In this document: in pieces, positions 55,156 through 63,474 of the stretch | How the letters are laid out: every line of letters starts with the position of its first letter | How positions within the stretch are numbered: position 1 is the first letter of the stretch | NCBI RefSeq assembly: GCF_025152745.1 | Contig: NZ_CP104040.1 | Location: 4,791,629-4,855,628, forward strand | Source: Rhizobium sp. WSM4643 | GTDB taxonomy: Bacteria; Pseudomonadota; Alphaproteobacteria; Rhizobiales; Rhizobiaceae | Reading direction: 5' to 3' | DNA: 64,000 nucleotides | The notes under the pieces: model-generated | The model's database searches: none | Told to the model about the DNA's origin: nothing | Seen by the model: only the letters and a program-made list of their open reading frames with translations | Position numbers and translations under genes: made by a program

Positions 55156-56531
55156 GCGAAGGCTCCCGCAATGACCTGGCGCGGCAGCGGCCGCACGAAC
55201 CTGCCGGTGCCGGGCTTGGCCAGCACCTTGGCACCCTCGGCGATCTTTTCGCCCCTGAGGTAGGTGGCCGAGACGGTCCAGGGCAGGCGGATGCCGTTAT
55301 ACGGGCTCCAGCCGACGACGTTGTTGCTGCTTGCCGATGCATCATAGACGCTTTCGCGCGGCTCGAGCACGACGATATCGGCATCCTTGCCCGGGGTCAG
55401 CGCACCTTTGATATGGTCGAGCCGGAAATGCTTCGCCGGGTTTTCCGCCATTAGCCTGGCTGCCCATGTCAGCGGAATGCCGCGTTCGACGGCGCCTTTG
55501 ATGAAAAGCGGCATCATCACCTCGAGGCCGGGAATGCCGGAGGCGTTGGCGAGCATGTCGGGGTTGGTCTTGCGGTTTTCCGACCAGCTGACGTGATCGG
55601 TCGAGACCAGCCAGACATCGCCCTCGGCCACCTTCCGCCAGAGCGTCTCCACCTCGGCACGCGGCCGCACCGGCGGATTGATCTTCGCCTTGCCGCCGAG
55701 CCGCTTCACGTCGTTTTCCTCGTCGAGCGTCAAGTAGTGAATGCAGCATTCCACCGTCGCCGCAAAGCCGTCGCGGCGATAGGCGCGCGCAATATCGTAG
55801 CCGCGCCCGAGCGAGCAGTGCACCACATGCGCCGGGCAGCCGGTATTGGCGCCGGTCTCGAAGATCGTGTGCATCGCCAGCAGCTCGGTGATCGGCGGCC
55901 GCGACAGGCCGTGCGCCCGCCAGTCGGTGATGCCGCTCACCTTCACCTGCTCCATATAAGTGCGCACCGCCTCGTCGTCTTCATTGTGCACGCCCGCCGT
56001 CAGCCCTGTCGGCGCGATTGCCGCAAAGCAGGCGTCAAGCAGGGCCGGCGGAATGCGCGGAAAGCGCTTGGGGTCGGTGCCGAAGGTCGAGAATTTGAAG
56101 GCGGCAACGCCTGCCTCCACCATTTCGCGGATCCGTGCGGGGCCTTCTTCCGGATCGACGGTGCCGTAAAGCGCGAAATCGACGCGCGCTTGCGGACTGG
56201 CATGGTCGATCTTCCGCTTCACCGCCGCCGCCGAGCAGACGAGATTGCCTTCGTCATAGGGCATATCGACAATGACAGTCACCCCGCCAGCCGCCGCCGA
56301 GCGCGTCGACCAGAGGAAATCCTCTTGGTCCTTCTGGGAAAGCGAATGCACCTGCGCGTCGATCGCGCCGGGCAGGATCAGCGCTTTTCCGAGCAGATGC
56401 CGTTCGCGGCCCGCAGGCGGCACGCCGAGGCCGACCTCGGCGATTTTGCCGTCGCGCACGGCGACATAACCCTCGTCGAGAATGCGCTCCGGCAGCACCA
56501 CCGTGCCCTGCAGAACGAGATCGAAATCCAT
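55152..56531 (-). CDS. Cyclic amidohydrolase (dihydroorotase/hydantoinase/allantoinase-like)
   Basis: 459 aa metal-dependent hydrolase of the amidohydrolase superfamily. Residues 54-62 read PGAIDAQVH: the first metal-binding pair is D-x-Q-x-H rather than D-x-H-x-H, a form known in some dihydroorotase-like proteins. Others: AAAGGVTVIVDMPYD, VHCSLGRGYDIARAY, and VSTDHVSWSENRKTNPD (Asp). C-terminal KDADIVVLEPRESVYDA. Excellent GGGAGG ribosome site. Second gene of the cluster, 97 bp after the lyase-like gene; a RIME-like hairpin lies between. Confidence 0.88.
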   Translation of the reverse strand: MDFDLVLQGTVVLPERILDEGYVAVRDGKIAEVGLGVPPAGRERHLLGKALILPGAIDAQVHSLSQKDQEDFLWSTRSAAAGGVTVIVDMPYDEGNLVCSAAAVKRKIDHASPQARVDFALYGTVDPEEGPARIREMVEAGVAAFKFSTFGTDPKRFPRIPPALLDACFAAIAPTGLTAGVHNEDDEAVRTYMEQVKVSGITDWRAHGLSRPPITELLAMHTIFETGANTGCPAHVVHCSLGRGYDIARAYRRDGFAATVECCIHYLTLDEENDVKRLGGKAKINPPVRPRAEVETLWRKVAEGDVWLVSTDHVSWSENRKTNPDMLANASGIPGLEVMMPLFIKGAVERGIPLTWAARLMAENPAKHFRLDHIKGALTPGKDADIVVLEPRESVYDASASSNNVVGWSPYNGIRLPWTVSATYLRGEKIAEGAKVLAKPGTGRFVRPLPRQVIAGAFA

Positions 56532-56568
56532 GCCGCTTCCTCCCTAAACTGGATCAGACTGCCGGCTG

Positions 56569-56616
56569 GAGCATGATGTCGAGAAGTGTGAGCGGTTTTC
56601 GGACGGCATCATGCTC
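56569..56616. repeat. RIME-like hairpin repeat
   Basis: GAGCATGATG (56569-56578) pairs with CATCATGCTC (56607-56616). A second copy of the same hairpin is at 58276-58322, so the ammonia-lyase-like gene is bracketed by both. Confidence 0.75.
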
Positions 56617-56628
56617 TAACTCTTTCAT

Positions 56629-58197
56629 TTAGCTGGTCAGCCGCTCCTCGACACGCTCCTGCGATCCGAGGGCGAAGAAATCGTCGAAGGACGCGATCGG
56701 AACCTGTTCGGTCAGCTTCGAGACGAAGTCGTCCGAGCCGAGCTCCTCCTCGATCGCCTCGACCTCAGCCGAAAGCGGCCGGTCGACCGTATAGAAATCC
56801 GCATGTTTGCGCACGACCTCATAGAGCATGGCGGCGACACCCTTCGGCTCATCGCCGAGAATGTCGATTGCCTGGGCAGACAGCAGCGCCTCGAGGGCTG
56901 CGAGACGCTTCAGCGCCCGCATCTGCCGGTCGAAGCGCTCGATGACGAGCGGCAGGAAGGCAGCTTCGTCCTCCAGCCCGGCCGCAACAACCAGTGACTG
57001 GGCCGACACGGGATTGGACATCGACAGCACGCGCGAGAAGATCTCGCCGGCAAGTTTGATGATCGGCCCGAAACCGGTGGCAATCCGCCCCGGCGGCACG
57101 AGATTGACCGGCAGGTCGCGCCGCTGGCCGTTGCCGAGAATGACGCACCGGTTGAAGGCGTTGCGCGCTGCATGCGCCATACAGAGTGCTGCCGATTCGA
57201 GCAGGATTGTCACATCGAGCGGCAGCGAACCGCCCGACGTCATCACCCGGCCTTCGACCACGACGGGATTGTCGTCCGAGCGCCCGGTGGCGGCAAGGAT
57301 CTTGTGGCCGGTCGATAAGAGGTTTTCGATCACCGCGCCGAACACCTGCGCGATCATGCGCAGGCTGAGCGGATCCTGCACATGCGTTGCAACGGGCCAG
57401 TTCCATTCGTCGGCGGCATTGCAAAGCCAGGCGCCGATCAACGCTTCGCGCGCCGTTCCGACATGCCGGACCGCCTTCCAGGGATCGCGGGAAGCACCGA
57501 GCGCGCCGGCCGCCATCATCGCCGTTGCCAGCAGGACGCGGATCGAGGCAGCAGCATTGCGCGTCGTTTCCGCCGCCGAGGCAAAGCTCACCGCATTGAT
57601 GCTGAGCGAGGCGAGGCTATCGCGCGGCGCCATCTGCATCGGTTCCAGCCCGGCCGCCTGGAAAGCCTCGGCCGCCTGCATCCGGTTGCCGCGATAGATC
57701 GCTTCGCCGACGCCGGTCAATACCGCGCCGATCTGTCCCATCAGGCCGATATCCGCACAGCCGATCGAGCCGGTACGGCGCACGACCGGAATGAGATCGG
57801 CCTCGAGCATCCTGATATAGGCCTGGATCAGCTCCGGCGTGCAGCCGACTTGGCCGGTCAACGCCGTGTTGATACGGATCGCCATGGCATTGCGCACGAT
57901 ATTGCAGGAAAAGGGTGTGCCGGTGCCGAAATGATGGGCCCGCACCAGGCCGAGATTGAAGGTGTCGAGTTCGTCGGCCGACCATTCCACATCCTTCATG
58001 GCGCCGACGCCTGTCGTCGAGCCGTAAACGGGCATGCCGGAGGCAATCGCATCCTCGACGACCTCGCGGGCGATTGCGATGCGAGCCATGCCTGTCGCCG
58101 AAGCCGAAATCACAGCCTTGCCCGCACCAATCGTCACCATCTCGGCAAAACCGAGCGGTCGTCCGGAAAGTTCGATGCCAGGGCGTTCGTGCTTCAT
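56629..58197 (-). CDS. HAL/PAL family ammonia-lyase homologue lacking the MIO triad
   Basis: 522 aa. Clear histidine/phenylalanine ammonia-lyase fold: YGSTTGVG at residues 58-65 (catalytic Tyr loop), HVQDPLSLRMIAQVFGA, GRSDDNPVVVEGRVMTSGGSLP. The MIO-forming segment, normally G-S-x-G-A-S-G-D-L, reads GSIGCADIGLM at 143-153, with Cys147-Ala148-Asp149 in place of Ala-Ser-Gly. Without that Ser the MIO prosthetic group is not expected to form in the usual way, so activity as a classical ammonia-lyase is doubtful. First gene of the minus-strand cluster with GGGAG before ATG. Confidence 0.85.
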   Translation of the reverse strand: MKHERPGIELSGRPLGFAEMVTIGAGKAVISASATGMARIAIAREVVEDAIASGMPVYGSTTGVGAMKDVEWSADELDTFNLGLVRAHHFGTGTPFSCNIVRNAMAIRINTALTGQVGCTPELIQAYIRMLEADLIPVVRRTGSIGCADIGLMGQIGAVLTGVGEAIYRGNRMQAAEAFQAAGLEPMQMAPRDSLASLSINAVSFASAAETTRNAAASIRVLLATAMMAAGALGASRDPWKAVRHVGTAREALIGAWLCNAADEWNWPVATHVQDPLSLRMIAQVFGAVIENLLSTGHKILAATGRSDDNPVVVEGRVMTSGGSLPLDVTILLESAALCMAHAARNAFNRCVILGNGQRRDLPVNLVPPGRIATGFGPIIKLAGEIFSRVLSMSNPVSAQSLVVAAGLEDEAAFLPLVIERFDRQMRALKRLAALEALLSAQAIDILGDEPKGVAAMLYEVVRKHADFYTVDRPLSAEVEAIEEELGSDDFVSKLTEQVPIASFDDFFALGSQERVEERLTS

Positions 58198-58212
58198 GTG
58201 CTGTGTCTCCCT

Positions 58213-58261
58213 AGAACAGGATGATTTTAGGCCGATCGGTCTAAAATCTGAATCCTGTTCT
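58213..58261. repeat. Imperfect palindromic repeat upstream of the lyase-like gene
   Basis: AGAACAGGAT (58213-58222) pairs with ATCCTGTTCT (58252-58261), with an inner ATTTTAG / CTAAAAT pair around GCCGATCGGT. Typical rhizobial repeat; being in the 5' region it would form a strong hairpin in any leader RNA. Confidence 0.75.
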
Positions 58262-58275
58262 CAATTAAAGAGTCA

Positions 58276-58322
58276 GAGCATGATGTCGCCTGAAAACCGT
58301 TGACACTGTCGGCATCATGCTC
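58276..58322. repeat. RIME-like hairpin repeat, second copy
   Basis: GAGCATGATG (58276-58285) with CATCATGCTC (58313-58322); same arms as at 56569-56616. Confidence 0.75.
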
Positions 58323-58395
58323 GGAACGAGAGACTAAGCGAGCCTTCCGTCACATGGGATATCCCAAATGCCGAACACCGCATGTTGGCAGGCGG

Positions 58396-59970
58396 TCAGC
58401 TCAGCATCCAGGCAATATAGACAAGCGTCAATGCGATGATCCACAGCGCAATCCTGCCCGAGCGGTTGTGCCGCGCTTCGGACTTGCCGATCGCCTCCGC
58501 CGTCTCATTGTCGAAACGTAAGCCGTGCTCGCTCATATGCAGCAGCTGATGGTGGAATTTTTCGGTCTTCGCCGCGATTTCCGGCACGGCTTCGGCGAGC
58601 TTGACCGCCGCTTTCAGCCCGTCCTTGAGATCGGTGGCGATCCGTTTCGGACCGAGATTGGTGCGGATCCAGTCGCCGACGACAGGTTCGGAGGCCTTCC
58701 ACATGTTGAAGCGCGGATTGAGCATGCGCGACACGCCCTCGACCACGACCATGGTCTTCTGCAGCATCACCAGCTCCGGCCGTGTTGCCATGTCGAAGAG
58801 TTCGGTCACTTCGAACAGCAGCGTCAGCAGCTTGCCCATCGAGATCGTCTCGGCCGGCTGTCCATGGATCGGCTCGCCGATCGCCCGGATCGCTTGGCCG
58901 AAGCTTTCGACATTGTGGTGGCCGGGCACATAGCCGGCCTCGAAATGCACCTCGGCGACGCGGATATAGTCGCGGGTGATGAAGCCATAGAGGATTTCGG
59001 CGAGGAACCGCCGTTCCTTCTTGCCCAGCCGCCCGACGATACCCATGTCGACGGCGACGATCATGCCGCCCGCATCGACGAAGAGATTGCCCGGATGCAT
59101 GTCGGCATGAAAGAAGCCGTCGCGCAGCGTATGACGCAGGAACGACTGGATCAGCGTATCGGCAAGCAGGTTGAGGTCGTGGCCCGCCGCGCGCAGGCCC
59201 TCGACATCGGACATCCTCGTGCCGTCGATCCACTCCATGGTGATGACGTCGCGCCCGGTGCGCTCCCAGTCGACCTTCGGCACACGGAAGCCGGGATCCT
59301 TTTCGGTATTCTCGGCGATCTCGGAAAGGGCTGCCGCCTCGAGGCGAAGATCCATCTCCACCTTCGTCGTCTGCTCCAGCGTCTTCGTCACCTCGACCGG
59401 ACGCAGCCGCCGGCTGGACGCCAGGAAACGCTCCTGCATATGAGCAACGAGATACATTGCCTCGATGTCATGGGCAAAACGCTGGCGCACGCCGGGCCGC
59501 ACGATCTTGACGGCGACCTTCTTCCGGCCGTCGGCGCTGTCGACCTCGGCGGGATGTACCTGCGCGATCGAGGCGGCGGCGATCGGATCGCCGAAGCTTG
59601 CATAGAGTTCGCCGATCGGCCGCCCGAGCGAGCCTTCGATATTGGCCTTGGCGGCTGCCGAGGGAAAGAAGGCCATCCGGTCCTGAAGCTGCGACAGATC
59701 GTTGGCGAATTCGACGCCGACGACATCCGGCCGCGTCGCCAGGAACTGCCCGATCTTTACATAGGAAGGGCCGAGCCGCTCGACTGCCTTCGCCAACCGG
59801 TCGCTGCGCTTCTGATGCCGCGCCTTGCTTCGCTCGAAAATCGTGACGAAAGATTTGGCGAGCGCCACCGGCGGCGGCAATCCTTCGGAAGGAAGGGCTG
59901 ACACGACACCCTCACGCACGAGCACCCAGCCGACGCGCCAAAGGCGGAAATATGCGCCGAAAGTACTCAT
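58396..59970 (-). CDS. ubiB: UbiB family protein (ubiquinone biosynthesis, ABC1-like kinase)
   Basis: 524 aa atypical protein-kinase-like ATPase needed for ubiquinone synthesis at the inner membrane. Family features: the KxGQ motif in LGPSYVKIGQFLATRPDVVG (about residue 72), the A-rich loop AASIAQVHPAEV in place of a glycine loop, VAVKIVRPG with the ATP-binding Lys, and HADMHPGNLFVD plus AVDMGIVGRL (catalytic and metal residues). Hydrophobic C-terminus (IALWIIALTLVYIAWML) is a membrane anchor. Weak ribosome site. Follows ubiE. Confidence 0.93.
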   Translation of the reverse strand: MSTFGAYFRLWRVGWVLVREGVVSALPSEGLPPPVALAKSFVTIFERSKARHQKRSDRLAKAVERLGPSYVKIGQFLATRPDVVGVEFANDLSQLQDRMAFFPSAAAKANIEGSLGRPIGELYASFGDPIAAASIAQVHPAEVDSADGRKKVAVKIVRPGVRQRFAHDIEAMYLVAHMQERFLASSRRLRPVEVTKTLEQTTKVEMDLRLEAAALSEIAENTEKDPGFRVPKVDWERTGRDVITMEWIDGTRMSDVEGLRAAGHDLNLLADTLIQSFLRHTLRDGFFHADMHPGNLFVDAGGMIVAVDMGIVGRLGKKERRFLAEILYGFITRDYIRVAEVHFEAGYVPGHHNVESFGQAIRAIGEPIHGQPAETISMGKLLTLLFEVTELFDMATRPELVMLQKTMVVVEGVSRMLNPRFNMWKASEPVVGDWIRTNLGPKRIATDLKDGLKAAVKLAEAVPEIAAKTEKFHHQLLHMSEHGLRFDNETAEAIGKSEARHNRSGRIALWIIALTLVYIAWMLS

Positions 59971-59990
59971 GTTCTGTTTGATTCTCGCGC

Positions 59991-60027
59991 GACGCTATTC
60001 GAAAACCGCTCTATACTTTTCGGCGTC
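59991..60027. repeat. RIME-like short hairpin between ubiE and ubiB
   Basis: GACGC (59991-59995) and CGAAAA (60000-60005) pair with TTTTCG (60017-60022) and GCGTC (60023-60027). A fragment of the same repeat type as at 5461 and 10641. Confidence 0.6.
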
Positions 60028-60032
60028 ATGCG

Positions 60033-60809
60033 TCAGAGCTTCCAGCCGGAATGGAGTGCGGCGATGCCGCCGGTATAATTGGTGAAGGTGACGCGCGAAA
60101 AGCCGGCCTGGCGGATCATTGCCGCGAAATTCTCCTGATTCGGGAACTTGCGGATCGATTCCACCAGATATTGGTAGGGTTCGGCATCGCCGGTGATCGC
60201 CTTGCCGAATTGCGGAATGGCGTTGAATGACCAGGCGTCGTAGATCTTGTCGAGAACCGGCATATCGACTTCGGAAAACTCCAGCACCAGCAGCCGCCCG
60301 CCGCGCTTCAAGACGCGATAGGCCTCCGACAGCGCCGCATCGATCCTCGGCACGTTGCGGATGCCGAAGGCGATCGTATAGGCGTCGAAACTTCCTGCCT
60401 CAAAGGGCAGTTCCTCGGCATTCGCCTCGACGAAGGTGAGATTGCCGGAGAGCTTCTTCTTTTCCGCCCGCTCGGCACCGACGCCGAGCATCGAGCCGTT
60501 GATGTCGAGCACGGTGGCATGCGCCTGCCTGCCCGAAGCCTCGACGATGCGGAAGGCTATATCGCCGGTGCCGCCGGCAACGTCGAGCACCTTGTAGCCA
60601 GGCTCCTTGCGCGGGTTCAGCGCCGAAATCATCGCGTCCTTCCAGGCGCGGTGCATGCCCATCGACATGACGTCGTTCATGATGTCGTAGCGCTTGGCGA
60701 CCTTGTGGAATACCTGGTTGACCAGGCCCTGCTTCTGGCCATCAGGCACCTCGCGGAAGCCGTAGGAGGTCTCCATGCCGCCATCGGCGGAAGTGCGGCT
60801 TTCTGACAT
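60033..60809 (-). CDS. ubiE: Ubiquinone/menaquinone biosynthesis C-methyltransferase UbiE
   Basis: 258 aa SAM-dependent methyltransferase acting on the benzoquinone ring in ubiquinone synthesis. Motifs: [50 protein letters not shown] (motif I), [50 protein letters not shown], and the C-terminal [15 protein letters not shown] typical of UbiE. Start at 60809 with GGAG; the frame's upstream Met lies in the fpg promoter region. First gene of ubiE-ubiB; divergent from fpg. Confidence 0.95.
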   Translation of the reverse strand: MSESRTSADGGMETSYGFREVPDGQKQGLVNQVFHKVAKRYDIMNDVMSMGMHRAWKDAMISALNPRKEPGYKVLDVAGGTGDIAFRIVEASGRQAHATVLDINGSMLGVGAERAEKKKLSGNLTFVEANAEELPFEAGSFDAYTIAFGIRNVPRIDAALSEAYRVLKRGGRLLVLEFSEVDMPVLDKIYDAWSFNAIPQFGKAITGDAEPYQYLVESIRKFPNQENFAAMIRQAGFSRVTFTNYTGGIAALHSGWKL

Positions 60810-60958
60810 CAGACTGCTCCGTTCCTGAAGATTCGGGCGCCGCGGCCATAGCGAAAGACCGCGCGCGACGTTATCTATGGGCCGCGTTCTCCACGGCACA
60901 CTGGCGCTATAGCGCACATCGTCGCCGGTTGAAACACGTTAGAGATAGATGGGTTAAG

Positions 60959-61864
60959 ATGCCGGAATTGCCAGAAGTCGAAACGGTGAAACGCGGCCTG
61001 ACGCCGGCGATGGAGGCCACCCGCATCACCAGGCTGGAGCTGCGCCGCGGCGATCTGCGCTTCCCCTTTCCCGACGCTTTCGCAGATAGAGTTTCCGGCC
61101 GCACCATCGTTGGCCTTGGCCGCCGCGCCAAATATCTGCTGGTCGATCTCGACGACGGCAACACGCTGATTTCGCATCTCGGCATGTCCGGTTCTTTTCG
61201 CATTGAGGAGGGCCGCATTGAGGAGGGAGCCGCCTCCGGCGTGCCGGGCGAATTCCACCATGCCCGCTCGAAGGACGAGAAGCACGATCACGTCGTCTTC
61301 CATCTGCAAGCCGCAAGCGGCCCGCGTCGTGTCATCTACAACGATCCGCGGCGTTTCGGCTTCATGGATATGGTGGGACGTGCCGATCTCGCAGCCCATC
61401 CCTTCTTCCGCGATCTCGGCCCGGAGCCGACAGGAAACGAGCTCAGCGCCGCCTATCTGGCCGAACGCTTCCGGGACAAAGCGCAGCCGCTGAAGAGCGC
61501 GTTGCTTGACCAGAAGAACATTGCCGGTCTCGGCAATATATATGTCTGCGAGGCGCTGTGGCGCGCGCATCTTTCGCCGATCCGCGCCGCCGGCACGCTG
61601 GTGACGGCAGGGGGACGGCCGAAGGCGCAGCTCGACCTGCTCGTCGCCTCGGTCCGCGACGTCATCGCCGATGCGATCGCCGCCGGCGGATCGTCGCTGC
61701 GTGATCACATCCAGACCGACGGATCGCTCGGCTATTTCCAGCATTCCTTCTCCGTCTATGATCGCGAAAGTCAGGCTTGCCGCACGCCCGGCTGCGGCGC
61801 TACGGTCGCCCGCATCGTCCAGGCGGGTCGCTCCACCTTCTATTGCGCCACCTGCCAGAAGTAA
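60959..61864 (+). CDS. mutM: Formamidopyrimidine-DNA glycosylase
   Basis: 301 aa base-excision repair enzyme removing 8-oxoguanine and Fapy lesions. After Met removal Pro2 is the catalytic nucleophile ([14 protein letters not shown]), with Glu3. Helix-two-turn-helix around [20 protein letters not shown] and C-terminal zinc finger [28 protein letters not shown]. An insertion rich in Glu/Arg ([29 protein letters not shown]) contains a short duplicated EEGRIEEG. The start must be 60959 because of Pro2. Precedes the enoyl-CoA hydratase by 37 bp. Confidence 0.96.
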   Translation: MPELPEVETVKRGLTPAMEATRITRLELRRGDLRFPFPDAFADRVSGRTIVGLGRRAKYLLVDLDDGNTLISHLGMSGSFRIEEGRIEEGAASGVPGEFHHARSKDEKHDHVVFHLQAASGPRRVIYNDPRRFGFMDMVGRADLAAHPFFRDLGPEPTGNELSAAYLAERFRDKAQPLKSALLDQKNIAGLGNIYVCEALWRAHLSPIRAAGTLVTAGGRPKAQLDLLVASVRDVIADAIAAGGSSLRDHIQTDGSLGYFQHSFSVYDRESQACRTPGCGATVARIVQAGRSTFYCATCQK

Positions 61865-61901
61865 GCCTGCCAGAAGAAGAGTGAGAAACCGGGAGAACAG
61901 C

Positions 61902-62675
61902 ATGGCCTATGAGACCCTGATCGTCGAAACCCGAGGCAATGTCGGCCTCGTCACGCTGAACCGACCCCAGGCGCTGAACGCGTTGAATTCCACCGTCCTG
62001 AAAGAGCTGAAAGAGGCCTATGCCGCCTTCCACGCCGACGAGATGGTCGGGGCGATCGTGCTGACCGGCTCCGAGCGCGCCTTTGCCGCCGGCGCCGATA
62101 TCAAGGAGATGCAGCCGCTTGAGTTCGCCGATATCTATAAGAGTGATTTCATCAGCGGCTGGGATGAGGTCGCCAAGGCGCGCAAGCCGGTGATCGCTGC
62201 GGTCAGCGGTTTTGCGCTCGGCGGCGGCTGTGAGCTCGCCATGATGTGCGATTTCATCATCGCCTCGGAGACGGCGAAATTCGGCCAGCCGGAAATCACC
62301 CTGGGCGTCATTCCCGGCATGGGCGGTTCGCAGCGGCTGACGCGCGCCGTCGGCAAGGCGAAGGCGATGGATCTTATCCTGACCGGCCGGATGATGGATG
62401 CGGCGGAAGCCGAACGATCGGGACTCGTTTCGCGTGTGGTGGCCCCCGAGCGTCTGCTCGACGAGGCTTTTGCCGCGGCCGAAAAGATCGCTTCGCTTTC
62501 GCGTCCCTCGGTCATGATGGCCAAGGAGGCGGTCAACCGCGCATTCGAGACGACGCTGCAGGAGGGCTTGCGTTTCGAGCGCCGCCTGTTTCACAGTCTC
62601 TTTGCCACGGATGACCAGAAAGAAGGTATGGCGGCCTTCGTCGAGAAGCGCAAACCGGCTTTTACGCACCGTTGA
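61902..62675 (+). CDS. Enoyl-CoA hydratase
   Basis: 257 aa crotonase-fold enzyme for β-oxidation: hydrates trans-2-enoyl-Co[34 protein letters not shown] (oxyanion hole), [51 protein letters not shown] with both catalytic Glu residues (GCELAM and PEITLG), [22 protein letters not shown] ribosome site. Close behind fpg; known as fadB1-like in rhizobial neighbours. Confidence 0.94.
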   Translation: MAYETLIVETRGNVGLVTLNRPQALNALNSTVLKELKEAYAAFHADEMVGAIVLTGSERAFAAGADIKEMQPLEFADIYKSDFISGWDEVAKARKPVIAAVSGFALGGGCELAMMCDFIIASETAKFGQPEITLGVIPGMGGSQRLTRAVGKAKAMDLILTGRMMDAAEAERSGLVSRVVAPERLLDEAFAAAEKIASLSRPSVMMAKEAVNRAFETTLQEGLRFERRLFHSLFATDDQKEGMAAFVEKRKPAFTHR

Positions 62676-62718
62676 ATGCTTTTCGGCGGTTGCCAGCGGT
62701 AAAGCTTGAAAATCCGCG

Positions 62719-62746
62719 TTGACGTGGGCCGGCTTTAGAGTTATAT
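62719..62746 (+). promoter_or_regulatory. rpsT promoter
   Basis: TTGACG (62719-62724), 16-base spacer, TTATAT (62741-62746). Close to the housekeeping sigma consensus of rhizobia. Gives a leader of about 115 nt before the rpsT ATG, enough for autoregulation by S20 although no specific structure was identified. Confidence 0.65.
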
Positions 62747-62867
62747 GCCCGCCCACGGTTCGGAAAGCCGGTTTGGTTTTCCGCGATTGCTCCCGCATTG
62801 CTGGATTTTGTGGCCGCAGGGCCCGCGGTAATGGCGGAGTTTGTTCGAATTCTTGAGAGAGGCATCC

Positions 62868-63146
62868 ATGGCCAATACAACTTCGGCGAAAAAAGCGACC
62901 CGCAAGATCGCCCGCCGTACCGACGTCAATAAGGCTCGTCGCTCGCGCGTTCGTACTTTCGTTCGCCAGGTCGAAGAGGCCATCGCATCCGGTGATGCCG
63001 CCAAGGCGAAGGAAGCTTTCCTGGCTGCTCAGCCCGAGCTTGCCCGCGCCGCCAGCAAGGGTGTGCTGCATGCCAACACGGCATCGCGCAAGGTCTCGCG
63101 CCTGGCCGCTCGTGTGAAGGCTCTTTCGGTCACCACGACCGCGTAA
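62868..63146 (+). CDS. rpsT: 30S ribosomal protein S20
   Basis: 92 aa, strongly basic primary 16S rRNA-binding protein: [43 protein letters not shown] and [23 protein letters not shown]. The start MANTTSAKK at 62868 is the family start (GAGAGAGG upstream); an in-frame ATG nine codons before is rejected. Own promoter and terminator. Confidence 0.97.
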   Translation: MANTTSAKKATRKIARRTDVNKARRSRVRTFVRQVEEAIASGDAAKAKEAFLAAQPELARAASKGVLHANTASRKVSRLAARVKALSVTTTA

Positions 63147-63176
63147 TCTTCCATTAACAACTTCTTCTTTATGATT

Positions 63177-63202
63177 AGCCCGGTAATTTTACCGGGCTTT
63201 TT
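63177..63202 (+). terminator. rpsT rho-independent terminator
   Basis: AGCCCGGTAA (63177-63186), loop TT, TTACCGGGCT (63189-63198), then a T-run. Perfect 10-bp stem 30 bp after the rpsT stop. Confidence 0.9.
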
Positions 63203-63203
63203 C

Positions 63204-63474
63204 GATTCCGCCGATCAGCCCTGCATGGTTAATCTCACGACTGTTTCGTGTCAGCGCCATGACAGGAAATAGTGTTTAAAAACAACGGCTTGCGCAAGGA
63301 TGCTTTCACGCCGCGCGACTCTGCCCCAAGCTTCCGGGACCACAGGGGAGTCAAGAGGATTTTATTTTTTTTCTTTCAATGCGTGTCAAAATAGCCCGAA
63401 CGGGGGAATCTCTTTGATTCAACTGCGATTCTTTTTTGACGCTGGTGTGACGCCCGAAAAGGGCAGGCGGAGTC
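63204..63474. promoter_or_regulatory. Cluster of seven GANTC (CcrM) sites with CtrA-type half-site
   Basis: GANTC at 63204, 63317, 63348, 63406, 63416, 63427 and 63470. Three of them (63406, 63416, 63427) are spaced by 10 and 11 bp. An exact TTAACCAT lies on the minus strand at 63225-63232 and a TTAA-N7-TAAA at 63487-63501. An AT-rich run (63358-63379) separates the groups. The region precedes the gene expected next (dnaA). Confidence 0.55.
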
